This document shows, one piece after another, positions 31,586-44,100 of a stretch of 64,000 bases of DNA (the stretch's first letter is position 1; every line of letters begins with the position of its first letter). Made by a program: the position numbers and the translations under genes. The stretch lies in NCBI GenBank assembly GCA_014378465.1, contig JACMNQ010000013.1:1-64000 (forward strand), written 5' to 3'. The notes under the pieces are model-generated. The model saw only the letters and a program-made list of their open reading frames with translations, searched no databases and was not told where the DNA came from. Source of the stretch: Oligoflexia bacterium. GTDB lineage: Bacteria; Bdellovibrionota; UBA1018.

Positions 31586-34500
31586 TCACGTCGCCCAGCG
31601 GGAAGTCAGGCGTCCGAGAACCCGTTTTGCGAGTGACCGGGAATCCTGGCTGGAAACTTCAGCCGCCTCGGCTGAAATCACTTCGGGCAGAAGGTTTGAA
31701 ATCTGCTCAAGTGAGTTCAAAAGCAGCAACCGGGGGTTGAGTTTCACTCCGGTACTCTTCTCCACCTGACTGATGACCTGCATCGACAGAAGTGAGTGTC
31801 CACCGAGGTCAAAGAAGTTGTCATCCACACCGACCGAGGCAAGTCCCAGGGTCCTGACCCAGAGGTCACCGAGGAACTTCTCAGCAGCACTCCGCGGGGG
31901 CACTGATCTTCTCTGCGACTGCGTGCTCCATTCCGGAGGAAGCGGCAGCGCCTTTCGGTCGAGTTTGCCGTTCGGAGTCTGAGGCAGGGACTGAAGTTCC
32001 ATGATCAGTTGCGGGATCATGTACTCAGGCAGAACTCCGCGCAGAAACTTTCGAATCGCCAGAGGTTCAATCTCCTGGCCTGCGACCGGCTGAAGATAAG
32101 CGATCAGTCGCACATCCCCCGCTTTGATTTCGCGGACCAAGACCACACTTTGCTGCACGCTCGAGTGTTCCTGCAGGCGAGCTTCAATCTCACCGAGCTC
32201 AATCCGGTGACCACGAACTTTGACCTGCTGGTCGTTGCGGCGCTGGTATTCGAGATTTCCATCGCGCCGGAAGCGCACCAGATCACCCGTGCGATAGAGG
32301 CGGGACTTTCCGGTCAAGTCCATAGGGTCCAGGATATAGCGTTCGCAAGTGAGCTCCGGACGATGAAGGTATCCAGTCGTCACTCCGCTCCCGCCGATGT
32401 GAAGTTCTCCCGGTACTCCGACCGGCACCGGGTTGAGATGAGCATCCAGGACATGGGCCTGGGTATTTGCGATCGGCCGTCCGATCACGACGGGCTTCGA
32501 GGCGTCAGTCACTTCTGAACAGGTGGACCAGACCGTCGTTTCAGTCGGACCATACATGTTCCAGACACTTCCGGCCGCCGTGATCAGGTCGCGAGCAAGA
32601 TCCTGAGACAGGGCTTCACCGCCGCAGAGGACTTTGAAAGTTCCGGCAGCTTTCCAACCGCTCGCCAGCAGAAACCTCCAGGTCGAGGGTGTGGCCTGAA
32701 GAATCGAAATGGCATGAGTTTCAATCAGGCGTTTCAACTCCGCCCCGTCGGAAGCCTGCTCGCGAGTCGCGATCACGACCTGCGCGCCGACGACCAGAGG
32801 CAAAAGCAGTTCAAGCGCGGCGATGTCAAAGGAAAGTGTGGTCAGCGCAAGCAGAGCATCCCTGGACTGAATGCCCGGACGCTCCTTCATGCTGAGAAGG
32901 AAATTCACGACTGCACGGTGCGGGACTACGACGCCTTTCGGTTTTCCAGTCGAGCCGGAAGTGTAAATGACGTAGGCTGGACTTTCCAACGGCACGATGG
33001 GTAAGGATTCCTGTGAACTTGCATCGCCTTCGCTCGGGTTTGAATTCTTGGTTTCGGTGCCGCTCAAAAACCCTGGAAGCTGGTCCAGCTGAAGGACTGT
33101 TCCCAGTTCACTCACACTGGGGGGCAGATCCCGATAGAGATGAGTCTGCGTGATCAGGACGGACATGCCCGAATCCTGAATCATGTGTTCCAGTCGATCG
33201 GCTGGATATTCGGGGTCCAGCGGAACGTAGGCTCCCCCCGCTTTCAGAATGCCGAGCAGTGCCACCAGCAGATCAGGAGTGCGGTCCACGCACAGACCCA
33301 CGAGTGATCCCGGAGTGACTCCTTCTGAAATCAGGATTCTGGCCAGCGCCCCTGCTCTCGACTGGAGTTCCGAATAAGTCAGAGAAGCAGAACTCCCGGC
33401 ACTTTGGACGGCGATCGCGTCCGGTGAGATTCGTGCCTGTTGCTCGAGCAGGGCATGCACTGTCGAATCCGGTGCGAAGTGTCGTGAAGTTTCATTCCAG
33501 GACTTGAGGAGATTCTTTTCTTCCTGACTGAGGATCTCGAGACGATCAATCGAAGTCTCGGGAGCACGAGCCACCGATTCAAGCAGAGCGGCGTACTGAG
33601 CGAGGAAAGCCTGGATGGTCTCCGGGTCAAAGAGGTCCGAGCTGTAGTCCATCGCACCCGTGACCCCCTTGCCGGTTTCTTTCACCCAAAGGCTCAGATC
33701 CGTCGGACTGACCGTGTTCTGCACATTGAACTGGCGAATTTCAAGATCGCCCAGGGTCCATTCCCGGTTCGTCACGTCCTGGTAAGTGAAAAAAGCCTGA
33801 AAAACAGGGGTGCGGCTCAGATCGCGGACGGGCTTCAGTTCTTCAACCAGGGTTTCAAAAGGCATCTCCTGGTGGGCATAGGCATCGAGACAGGTTTCGC
33901 GGACTCGTTTCAGGACCTCGCGAAAGGAAGGATAAGTCACACTCATGGGCGAGCTCGACTCATCGCCCGAGAGTCGAGTCCTGAGTGCCAGAGTGTTCAC
34001 GAAAAAGCCGATGAGGTCTTCGGTCTCGCGGAACGATCTCCCCTGGACGGGTGAACCAACGATCAAGTCAGTCAGCCCACTGTAGCGAAAGAGCAGCGTC
34101 TTGAAAGCGCTGAGCAGAACCATGTGCAGGGTGGCGCCTTCGGTTCGCGCAAGCTCGGTGAGCTTCTGAACGAGGGACGCCGAAAGTGAAAACTCTTCGG
34201 CGGCACCGCGAAAACTCATGACCGGCGGACGCACGCGGTCCGAAGGGATTTCAAGAACCGGGAGGTCACCTGAAAGCTGGTGACTCCAGTAATTGAGTTC
34301 ACGCCCGTGTCGATTGCCCTGAACACGGTCTTTTTGCCAGACTGCGTAGTCGGAATATTGGACCGGCAACTCGGGCAGAACGGCTTGCGTACCTTGGGTG
34401 AAAGCTGCGTAGAAACTCCTCAACTCCCTCAGGAACACATCAAAGGACCAACCATCAAAGATGGCGTGGTGAGGCATGAAGAACAGGACGTGCTCGGAGG

Positions 34501-37500
34501 ATGACAGGGCATAGAGCTGAACCCGAAAAAGCGGCAACTGGGACAATTCGAACGGGCGGGCGCCTTCGAGTGCAGTCAGGCGCTGCACTTCCGCTTCACG
34601 GTTCACCTCAGGGAGTAGGGTCAAGTCCACTGGCTGAAGATCCACGAGAAGTTCTGGAGCGATGATCTGCACCGGGACACCTGAAACCTGGTCCAGAGTG
34701 GTCCGCAGTGAGCCATGACGAGCGATCATGGCATTGAGACTTGCGTTCAGCGCAGAAGAGTCGAGTGCACCGACCAGACGGAACGCAGCGGGAAGATTGT
34801 AAACTGCCGTTCCCGGGTTAAGCTGCTCCAGATACCAGAGTCGCTGCTGCATCAGAGTGAGTGGTGGAGCGTCCGCATGAGTCAGCCGAACGGGACCAGA
34901 CCACGCGTTTCCGGTGTTTTGCTGATCTTGTTTCTGATTCTCGATCAGCTGGGAGAGTTGAGCGAGAGTCGGCGCTTCGAAAAGATGGCGGAGGGAGAGC
35001 TCCACTTTGAACTCTTCACGCACGCGAGCCATCACCTGGGTCGCAAGTAACGAGTGGCCGCCGAGGTTGAAGAAATTCGCATCGAGTCCGATCCGCTGAC
35101 GGCCGAGGATGTTCTGCCAGATCTGCGAAAGCTGGAGCTGCACCGCGGTTTCGGGCTGGATTTCAGCCGCCGAAACGGATTCGACCGTGTCCGTTACCGG
35201 TGCAGGAAGTGCCTTGCGGTCGAATTTCAGATTTTGAGTCATGGGGAGTTTCTGAAGCTCCACGAAATGCTGGGGGACCATGTAGGCCGGCAATCGACTG
35301 GAGAGTCGTTGTCTCAATTCGACTTCCGAAAGCCCCTGAGCGCCGTCTTTCACAAAGTAAGCGACGATCCGGGCATCGCCGGGCCGATCTTCGCGCACGA
35401 TCACCACGCACTGGCGGATCCCTGGCGCGGTCGCGATGGCAACTTCAATTTCACCAAGTTCAATGCGGTGTCCACGCACTTTGACCTGATGATCATTTCG
35501 TCCCAGGTACTCAATCTGACCATCCGTGCGGTAGCGAGCCAAATCGCCCGTACGGTAGAGACGCTGCCCCGGGCTGAAGGGATGAGCGACGAAACGCTCA
35601 GCCGTGAGTTCTGGACGATTGAGGTAACCTTGTGCGAGCCCGGCCCCTCCGATGTAGAGTTCGCCGGCGACTCCGATCGGCGCAAGCCCCATCCGGGTAT
35701 CCAGAAGATAGATTTCCGTATTCGCGATTGGACGACCGATCGTGATCGGAGACCCCTTTTCCATCCGAGCACAGGTCGACCAGACTGCAGTTTCAGTCGG
35801 ACCGAACATGTTCCAGAGACTTCCGACCCGGTCCAGAAGTGGAGAGGCAAGGTCAGCACTCAATGCTTCGCCACCGCAGAGTGCTTTGAGCTGAGGCTGG
35901 GCATTCAGGCCCGCGGCCAGGAGCATTCTCCAGGTCGAAGGCGTGGCCTGCAGAAGCGTGGCCTGAGTCTGTTTGAGAAGCGCGAGAAGTTTAGCGCCAT
36001 CCACTGCCGTCTCACGTTCGACCAGGATCGTCCGCGCGCCGACGGTCAATGGCAGATAAAGTTCCAGTACCGCGATATCAAACGAAAGCGTCGTCACTGC
36101 GAGAAGCGTGTCTGAAGAAGTGATCCCAGGCTCGCGTGCCATGCTCTCCAGAAAATTCACCACTGCACGGTGCGGGACGACGACGCCTTTGGGTTGGCCG
36201 GTCGATCCCGAAGTGTAGATCACATAAGCGGGGCGTTCTGAGTTTTTGGAACCCGGGACCGGCGTCGCCGAGACCTTCTGCAGGACGTCCACGTTGAGAT
36301 CAAGATCCACGATGGTCAGTTTTCCTGACGAAGCTCCAGGCAAAACGGAAAAATGCCGATCCAGGAGCGAAGTCCGACTGAGCAGGATGCTCGCTGCTGA
36401 GTCCTGAAGCATGGAGCTGACGCGGTCCTCAGGGTAGTCCGGGTCAAGCGGCAGGTAAGCCGCTCCGGACTTCAGGACCGCGAGCATGCTGATCAGCATC
36501 TCAATCGAACGATCCAGGAGAAGTGCAACAAGGCTACCTTCTCCCGCACCGAAGCTCTGCAGATGTCTGGCCAGCTGATTGGCTCTTGCGTCGAGTTCTC
36601 CGTAAGTGATCGATTGATTCCCGCAGACCGCGGCGGCACGAAAGGGATCGACGGTCACCTGATCTTCAAAAAGCTCATGAACTCCGCGCGTGCTCGAAAA
36701 GTCCGCCGCCGTGGCATTCCAATCCTTCAAAAGACGCTTCTGATCCTGGGCCGTGAGAACGGGCAGATCAGCGATGCGAGACTCGGGATTCGCCGCCGCT
36801 CCAGCCAGAATCACCTCAAGAGACTGCAGACGCGAAAGCACCGTTTCGGCCGAAAACAAATCGGTATTGAACTGGCACTCGAGAACGACTTTTCTGCCGT
36901 CATCCACGGCGTTCAGAAACAGTTCAAAATTTTCGAAATTCCTCGGATTCGAAAAGAGTTCCACTTCGAGCCCACGGAAATCGAGCTTCGCGCCGTCAAT
37001 GCCGGGATCAATGTTGAACTGAACTGAAACCAGAGGCAAACGACTGGCGTCCCGCGCGATGGGGAGTAGCCGGAGGAGGCTTCCGAAAGTGAGCTGCTGG
37101 TGGTCGTAGGAATCAAGCATCGCAGTCTTGACGTTCTTCAGATGCGAGAGAAAACTCAGGTCCCCGGAAATGGAATTTCTCAAAGGCAGGAGATGGACCC
37201 CGTGTCCGACCAGATTCTTCTTTCCGGCGACGGACTGTCCCGCAGTCGGAATTCCCACCACCAGGTCTTCCTGGCCGGTCAGGCGATGCAGTAGAACTTC
37301 GAAGGCGGCCAGAAGAGTGATGACGAAACTGCAGCCGGCTTTGGCTCCGACCTTGCGGATCTCCTGGGCCACGGTGGCGTTGAGTTCAAAGTCGATTCGT
37401 TTGGAAGCGTAGGTCTTCAGGGCGGGACGAACGAAATCCGTGGGCAGGTCCAGGACCGGAATGTCACCGGAAAACTTCAGGAGCCAGAAGGCTTCAGCGG

Positions 37501-38155
37501 TCATGGCTTCGGCCGAATTCTTCTGAATTTGAAGTTCTTCGGCGTAATCGATGAAGCGATCCGGGGGCGGGAGGTCTGATCCCTTCCCCGTCACCGCAGC
37601 AGTGTAGAGCGCGGCGAGGTCTCGCACCAGGATACCGATGGACCAGCCATCACAGATGATGTGGTGGGCAGTGAACACCAGGAGCTGCTCCTGATCTTTC
37701 ATCTGAACCAGCTTGATGCGAAAGAGCGGGCCCCGCTCAAGATCAAAAGCCGTGTCCACTTCCGCGTTCTGGATCCGGTTCCACTGTTCCCTCCGGACGT
37801 TCTCCTCCAGATTTCTCAGATTGATCTTCTCAAGACTCAGGCTTTGCAGGTCCGGCAGCGTCTCACCCACCGAGAACGTTTCCCCATCCGCGCTGAAGGT
37901 CATTCGAAGCGCTTCATGCCGATTCACCAGTGCAAGAATCGCCGACTGAAGTGCCGCTTCTTTCAGTTCACCGTGCAGGCGCAAGGTGATGGACTCATTG
38001 AATGCGCAAGAAGCCGCCTGGCCCATCTGAACTCCGGCCCAGACTTCCTTCTGAGCTTCAGTGCAGTCAGTGCGAATGGCAAACGGATCAAAGTCCACCG
38101 AAGTGGCATTGACGGGAGTTCCGGGCATTTCAGCTTCAGTCAGTGTTTGCATCAT
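31586..38155 (-). CDS. Two-module NRPS, C-A-PCP-C-A-PCP
   Basis: A 2189-residue synthetase. C1 (about residues 25-450) has HHIICDG at 164-170. A1 (about 490-1000) has YTSGSTG near 648, and PCP1 has LGGHSLL near 1030. C2 (about 1130-1560) has HHAIFDG near 1232. A2 has YTSGSTG near 1732, and PCP2 has LGGHSLL near 2118. Both A domains show pocket residues D-I-L-Q-L-G-M-V-W(-K), which I recall as a glycine-type code. No epimerase, methylation or thioesterase domain exists, and the protein ends about 70 residues after PCP2. It follows the PKS-NRPS gene by 14 bases and should accept its chain. Release must be done in trans. Confidence 0.95.
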   Translation of the reverse strand: MMQTLTEAEMPGTPVNATSVDFDPFAIRTDCTEAQKEVWAGVQMGQAASCAFNESITLRLHGELKEAALQSAILALVNRHEALRMTFSADGETFSVGETLPDLQSLSLEKINLRNLEENVRREQWNRIQNAEVDTAFDLERGPLFRIKLVQMKDQEQLLVFTAHHIICDGWSIGILVRDLAALYTAAVTGKGSDLPPPDRFIDYAEELQIQKNSAEAMTAEAFWLLKFSGDIPVLDLPTDFVRPALKTYASKRIDFELNATVAQEIRKVGAKAGCSFVITLLAAFEVLLHRLTGQEDLVVGIPTAGQSVAGKKNLVGHGVHLLPLRNSISGDLSFLSHLKNVKTAMLDSYDHQQLTFGSLLRLLPIARDASRLPLVSVQFNIDPGIDGAKLDFRGLEVELFSNPRNFENFELFLNAVDDGRKVVLECQFNTDLFSAETVLSRLQSLEVILAGAAANPESRIADLPVLTAQDQKRLLKDWNATAADFSSTRGVHELFEDQVTVDPFRAAAVCGNQSITYGELDARANQLARHLQSFGAGEGSLVALLLDRSIEMLISMLAVLKSGAAYLPLDPDYPEDRVSSMLQDSAASILLSRTSLLDRHFSVLPGASSGKLTIVDLDLNVDVLQKVSATPVPGSKNSERPAYVIYTSGSTGQPKGVVVPHRAVVNFLESMAREPGITSSDTLLAVTTLSFDIAVLELYLPLTVGARTILVERETAVDGAKLLALLKQTQATLLQATPSTWRMLLAAGLNAQPQLKALCGGEALSADLASPLLDRVGSLWNMFGPTETAVWSTCARMEKGSPITIGRPIANTEIYLLDTRMGLAPIGVAGELYIGGAGLAQGYLNRPELTAERFVAHPFSPGQRLYRTGDLARYRTDGQIEYLGRNDHQVKVRGHRIELGEIEVAIATAPGIRQCVVIVREDRPGDARIVAYFVKDGAQGLSEVELRQRLSSRLPAYMVPQHFVELQKLPMTQNLKFDRKALPAPVTDTVESVSAAEIQPETAVQLQLSQIWQNILGRQRIGLDANFFNLGGHSLLATQVMARVREEFKVELSLRHLFEAPTLAQLSQLIENQKQDQQNTGNAWSGPVRLTHADAPPLTLMQQRLWYLEQLNPGTAVYNLPAAFRLVGALDSSALNASLNAMIARHGSLRTTLDQVSGVPVQIIAPELLVDLQPVDLTLLPEVNREAEVQRLTALEGARPFELSQLPLFRVQLYALSSSEHVLFFMPHHAIFDGWSFDVFLRELRSFYAAFTQGTQAVLPELPVQYSDYAVWQKDRVQGNRHGRELNYWSHQLSGDLPVLEIPSDRVRPPVMSFRGAAEEFSLSASLVQKLTELARTEGATLHMVLLSAFKTLLFRYSGLTDLIVGSPVQGRSFRETEDLIGFFVNTLALRTRLSGDESSSPMSVTYPSFREVLKRVRETCLDAYAHQEMPFETLVEELKPVRDLSRTPVFQAFFTYQDVTNREWTLGDLEIRQFNVQNTVSPTDLSLWVKETGKGVTGAMDYSSDLFDPETIQAFLAQYAALLESVARAPETSIDRLEILSQEEKNLLKSWNETSRHFAPDSTVHALLEQQARISPDAIAVQSAGSSASLTYSELQSRAGALARILISEGVTPGSLVGLCVDRTPDLLVALLGILKAGGAYVPLDPEYPADRLEHMIQDSGMSVLITQTHLYRDLPPSVSELGTVLQLDQLPGFLSGTETKNSNPSEGDASSQESLPIVPLESPAYVIYTSGSTGKPKGVVVPHRAVVNFLLSMKERPGIQSRDALLALTTLSFDIAALELLLPLVVGAQVVIATREQASDGAELKRLIETHAISILQATPSTWRFLLASGWKAAGTFKVLCGGEALSQDLARDLITAAGSVWNMYGPTETTVWSTCSEVTDASKPVVIGRPIANTQAHVLDAHLNPVPVGVPGELHIGGSGVTTGYLHRPELTCERYILDPMDLTGKSRLYRTGDLVRFRRDGNLEYQRRNDQQVKVRGHRIELGEIEARLQEHSSVQQSVVLVREIKAGDVRLIAYLQPVAGQEIEPLAIRKFLRGVLPEYMIPQLIMELQSLPQTPNGKLDRKALPLPPEWSTQSQRRSVPPRSAAEKFLGDLWVRTLGLASVGVDDNFFDLGGHSLLSMQVISQVEKSTGVKLNPRLLLLNSLEQISNLLPEVISAEAAEVSSQDSRSLAKRVLGRLTSRWAT

Positions 38156-38169
38156 GAGTTCCCGGTTCT

Positions 38170-41100
38170 TCAGTTCAGGACCTGTTCGCGTGCCTGAACC
38201 TGCATGTACTTGCCGGGCCTTTGGGGATCCGGGATGAACCAGGCAGGAGTTCCACTGGCATCTTTGCCGAGCTTTGCGCCTGCCGTCGGGGGTTCAGTCA
38301 CAAGCCCGGGAATCGCGGCGTGAACCGCTGCCGGGAGAAACCCGCCCGTCTGCATTTCTTCGATCGCTTCTCTGAAGGCTTTGATCACGGCCTTCATGTC
38401 AGCATCCGTGTGAGCCGTGGTCATGAAAATCGGGCGCGCATCCCAGATGTGCAGTCCCTTGAAGCGCAGCCATGGGTAGAGAAGATCACCCTGAGGTTGA
38501 TCTTCCGTGTACACGAGCTTCATCATCGAACCGAAATTCTTCAGCTTGAGGGGCGCCCCGCTTTTCTTGAAAAGATCATTCAATTCCCGGGCGAAGGCGT
38601 CGGCTCTGGCATTGAGTCCTGCCTGAAGAGCCGGACCTGCTTCTTTCAAACGATCAAGCACGACCTTCGCTGCCGCGAGTGCCAGAGGATGTCTGACGAA
38701 GGTGCCAGCGAAATACGTCACTCCCGTTTCCGGAAACGACGAATCTCCATAGGCCCAGGCTCCGCCGTCCAGAGCATCCATGAAACTGTTGATTCCTGCG
38801 ATCACTCCGATCGGCATCCCGCCGCCGACGATCTTTCCGTAAGTCGCCAGGTCGGCACGAATTCCGAAATGCGCCTGAGCGCCCCCCGGATGCACACGGA
38901 AACCCGTGATCACTTCATCAAAGATCAGTGCGGAACCGGACTCCTGCGTGATCTTCCGAACGGCATGCAGAAACTCGCGCGGCTGGAAGTCAGGACGACG
39001 ACTCTGAACCGGTTCGACCATCACGGCTGCGATTTCAGAAGCGCGTTCACGGATCACTCGGAGTGCTTCGTCAGTGCCATAATCGAGGACAAGGATGTTT
39101 TCGACGGCGCTGGTCGGAATTCCCGGGGCTGCAGGCAATGACTTCAGATTTCGACCGGAGCGGACGATCACTTCATCCACGATTCCGTGATAAGAACCGT
39201 TGAAAGTGACGATCAGGTCACGGCCAGTCACCGTTCGAGCCAGACGCATGGCTCCCAGCACGGCTTCGGAACCCGTGTTGCAGAAAACGGCCCGATCCAG
39301 TCCTGTGAGTTCACAGAACAGGCGGGCACATGTTCCGGTCAAAGGATGCTGCGGACCGATTTCATAGCCCTTCTTGAGCTGAGCCTGGACTGCCTCAGCG
39401 ATGAACGAAGCGGAATTTCCGAAAAGATTCGATCCGAAGCCGCAGGTCAGATCAATGTATTCATTGCCGTCAATATCCCAGAGTCGGGATCCTGAGGATC
39501 CATCCACCACGACTGGATAGACAATTTCTTTGGTGAGAGGCCTGAAGCCCGAGACCACGCGAGGATCCGCGAGGTGCGCACGGTTGGCCTGAGTCATGGC
39601 TTTGGATTTGCCTGTTTTCGCTGTGTACTTCGCAGAGAAGGCGTCGAGATGAGCTTTCTGATGTTCGGACAGATGATCTTTTGCGAGACTGATTCGCGCA
39701 GCCGCACCGAAGGGTACAGCGGGAGCCGAAGTGAGAGCCGAAGGAGCTGAAGGAGCCGCAACAGCAGTCACAGGAGGAGTTGCCGCAGCCGGGGTCAGAG
39801 CAATCGATGCTGACGGGGTCGATACCGATTGAACGCCGGCACCGCTCAGAACTTCAAGTTGCTTTGCCATGAGCTGCAGCTGCTGAGAAATCACACCCTG
39901 CAGGGACTGGGACTGTTCAGCGGACATCGCGGCCGACATGGGAGCTTGCGGCCCTGATGCAGAATAAGGCTGAAGCGAGGGTACAGTTTGGAAAACTGGC
40001 GCTGAAGGAACCGGAACGGAAACTGCGGCCTCAGCGGGCAATTGCGAATCGATGTAACCGGAAAGCGCATCGAGGTTGGAAAAATCTTCGAGGAGCTGGC
40101 GAAAAGTCACTTTGACTTTGAACTTCTTGCCCAGCTCGAGAGCGGCCTGCGTGAGGAAAAGGGAGTCCATGCCCATTTCAGTGAAAGTGGTCCGGTCGTC
40201 CATGCTGCCCAGATCCATCCCTGAACTCTCTTCGAGCACGGCTCTCAGCTGCGGGATCAAACCCTGTTTTCTAGCAAGGGGGGCATGGGTTTCAAAGGAT
40301 GCGGACATATTCACCTCGGGTTTACTGCGAATCGGAGACTGAGCGGATCCAGTCAGGGTCTGTTTCTCATTGTCAGAAGGAGCCTGGCCGGGCGACTTGC
40401 CTTGGGCGGGCTCGATCCAGAATTTCTTGCGTTCAAAAGGGTAAGTGGGCAGCGAGACTCGCCTGCGATCTTCATTCCGATGAAATTTTTCCCAGTTCAG
40501 TTCGAAGCCGGATTGCCAGAGCTGGCCCACAGCCTTGAGCAGTGAACTCCACTCTTCGAAATTCTCCGGGCTGCTGGAAAGGCTTGAGATGGCGACCTGC
40601 TTCTTGAGGTCTTTCGCGTGCTGTCGGGCAAGAACACTGAGCGTGTTGCGCGGGCCCACTTCAAGAAGAACCCGAGTCGGATCCTCCCAGAGAGTCTGGA
40701 CGGCTTCCGAAAAATTGACCGTCGCGCGCAGATGATTGGCCCAGTACGTAGGACTGAGAGCTTCGGCTTCTTCGAGCCATTTTCCGGTCACCGTCGAAAC
40801 GATCGGAATTCTCGGAGGAGAGAGCTTCACGGCTCTCACTCGGGTTTCAAACGGCTCCACGATCGAATCCATCATGCTCGAGTGAAAGGCATGAGAAGTG
40901 TGCAGAGATTTACAGATCACTCCCCGAGCAGTCACCTTCGCTTCAAATTTTTCCAGACTGTCCGATGGCCCGGCAACGATGCAAAGCGTGGCGCTGTTGA
41001 TCGAGGCGATCGAAAGGCTGGAACCCACATCACCCAGCTCCACCAGGATCGGAAGGACTTTCGCTGAACCCAGGCGCACCGAGAGCATGCCGCCGGGAGG

Positions 41101-44100
41101 AAGAACCTTCATCATCTGCCCGCGCAGGGCGACGAGTCCGAGAGCATCTTCGAGAGAGAACACGCCCGCGATGCAGGCGGCGGTGAACTCGCCCACACTG
41201 TGCCCGATCAAAGCCGTCGGCTTGATCCCCCAGCTCAGCCAGAGCTGCGCCAGGGAGTATTCGAGGGCGAAGAGGGCAGGCTGAGTGATTTCGGTGGAGC
41301 GCAGTGCTGCAGCGGCTTCGTTCGCCAGGGCTGGATCCTTGGTATCGAGAAAGACCCAGTCCTTGAGATCGCGCCCGAGGACCGGTTTGAGGATTTCGCA
41401 GCACTGATCAAAGGCCGCGCGATAAGCGGGCTCCAGGTCGTAAAGATTCTTTCCCATCCCCACATACTGAGTTCCCTGCCCGGGAAACATGAACGCCACT
41501 CCCGAAGACATCAGATTGCGATGAAAGCTCCGGGTGAAGACTGATTTTACATCCAGGGTCTGAAGGGCCTGGGATGCCTCAGCCGCGCTCGAAGCCACGA
41601 CGAAACGACGCTCCTTGAAGGACTTTCGGCCCGTCTGAAGCGTGAAAGCAGCGTCTGCCCAGGCGGAAGTTCCGGAAGCTGGATCCAGAGCGGTGCCCAA
41701 ACCTCCCAGAGCGGAAATCAGGTTGCCACTCATTCGCTCCAGGGCCTGAGGGGTCTGCGCGGACAGGATGAGAAGCTGCTGAGGTTTCGATGAGCTTGAG
41801 GGTTTGCGAGCTGGCGCTTCTTCGAGCACGATGTGAGCATTCGTTCCACCGACTCCAAAAGAACTGACGCCTGCGACACGCGTTCCTGATTCCTGACTCC
41901 AGGCACGAGTGGAATGATTGACGAAGAACGGGCTGCTCACGAAATCAATCTTCGAATTGGCCTTCGTGAAGTGAAGACTCGCGGGCAGGATCCGGTTCTT
42001 GAGCGAAAGTGCGGTTTTGATGACTCCGGCGACTCCCGCCGCTGCCGTCAGATGACCGAAATTGCTTTTGATCGAACCCACCGCACAGAACTGGCGTCCG
42101 GAGGTCTTGCGTCGAAAAGCCCGAGTGAGGGCCTCAATCTCCATCGGATCGCCGATCGGCGTGGCCGTGCCATGAGCCTCGATGTAAGAAATCCGTGAAG
42201 GATCCACTTTCGCCATCCCTTGTGCACGGGTGATGACTTCGGACTGCCCGGAAATGCTTGGAGCGGTGAAACTCATCTTCTCCGAACCATCATTGTTGAG
42301 GGCGACCCCGCGGATCACTGCGTAGATCTGATCGCCCTCGGCCAGTGCATCCGAAAGTCGGCGAAGAACCACTGCCCCGGCGCCGTCACTGAAAAGAGTC
42401 CCCGTGGCCTTTTCGTCGAAAGGTCGACAGTGTCCATCAGCGGAGAGCATGCCACCTTCCTGATGGAGGTGGCCACTCTGGATCGGAACCGTGACGGCGG
42501 CGCCGCCTGCAATCGCAAGGTCACACATGCCACTGCGAAGGGCCTGAAAGGCCTGAACGATGGCCACCAGCGAAGTGGAGCAACCGGTGTGAATGCTGAT
42601 CGCCGGACCCCGCAGGTCCATCTTGTGGGCTGTGCGCGTGGCGACGTAATCCTTTTCGTTCCCGACCATCACTTGAAAGGCGCCGACTCTGTCGATCAGC
42701 TCGGACTGAGAGCTCAAGTTGTTCGGATAGTAGGAATTATTATGAACGCCTGCGAAGACTCCGACCGATTGCCGAGCAGCATTCAATTTTTCAGCGGAGT
42801 GACCCGCATCTTCGAGAGCCTGCCAGGCCGTTTCAAGAAAGATTCTCTGCTGCGGATCCAGGATCTCGGCTTCTCTTGGACTGATGCCGAAAAAGGCGGC
42901 ATCGAAGTACTCGACGCCCTGGAGCACTCCCCTCGCCTTGACGTACTGGGGATCGCGTTTCAAGGATTCAGGAATGCTGCCGTGAAGTTCTTCATCTTTG
43001 AAGAAAGTGACCGTATCTCTCGCCGCCACGAGATTTGCCCAGAGGGCCTCCACCGTTTCCGCACCCGGAAATCGTCCAGCCATTCCGATGATGGCGATTC
43101 CGTCAGCTTCGGCCTGAACTTTCAAGTTGGAGACGGAGACGACGCCATCCCTGATCTCAGGTCCGAGGTTCGGTATCGGGGAGGCCGAAAGAATGCGAGA
43201 CAGTTGCGCGATGGTTGGAAACTCAAAAACCTTCAGAATTGATATATCCAACTGATGCTGTTGTCTGAGTCTGGCCACCATCTGCCCGCAGAGCAGAGAG
43301 TTGCCACCCAGATCAAAAAAGCTTTCGTCCACACCCAGGTCGTTGATCCTGAGGAGGTCTTTCCAAAGTGCGATCATCAAGGCCTGAATACTCCTCGGAT
43401 CGTGAGTGCGTGAAAACTGTGGCGCAGTCGCGGCCGGAATTTTTTCAATCCGTGCGGCAGCAGTCACCAGGATGGGTAATGCCCGGCGATCGACTTTTCC
43501 GCTCGGGGTCTTCGGGAGATTTTCAAGCTTCATCCACTGGCTTGGGACCATGTGATCGGGGAGAGTTTTTTTCAGTTCCGCACGCAGCTTCTTGAAGAGT
43601 TCGGCTTCAGGGAGCTCAGCCAGATCATCCGCCGCAATCACATACGCGACGAGACGTCGGTCGCCCCCATCGGAAAGCGTGCTGACGACTGCCTGACGAA
43701 CTCCAGAGAGGGACGCCAGTGCGATTTCGATCTCGCCAAGCTCGATCCGGTAGCCGCGAAGTTTGATCTGCTGATCAGCTCGCCCGAGAAATTCCAGTGT
43801 GCCGTCCGGCAGTTCACGTGCCAGGTCACCTGTCTTGTAAACTCGGAGTCCTTCAATCGTAGAGTTTTCGATGAACCTCTCCGCAGTCAGGTCCGGACGG
43901 TTCAGGTAGCCCCGCGCCAGGCACACTCCACTGAGATAGAGCTCTCCTTCCGTCCCAGCCGACACGGGCTTCAGATTTTCGTCCATGAGATGAGTCCGTG
44001 CGCCCGGGATCGCACGACCGATCGAAGGCAAGGCTGGCCAGGCTTCGGGGGCGCCCGTGAGATCGAGGGCAGTCACGACGTGTGTTTCTGACGGTCCATA

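Noticed and set aside
35054-36115. 353-residue rightward frame inside the NRPS gene
   Set aside because: It is opposite a highly conserved adenylation-PCP-C region of the NRPS and shows no family pattern of its own.
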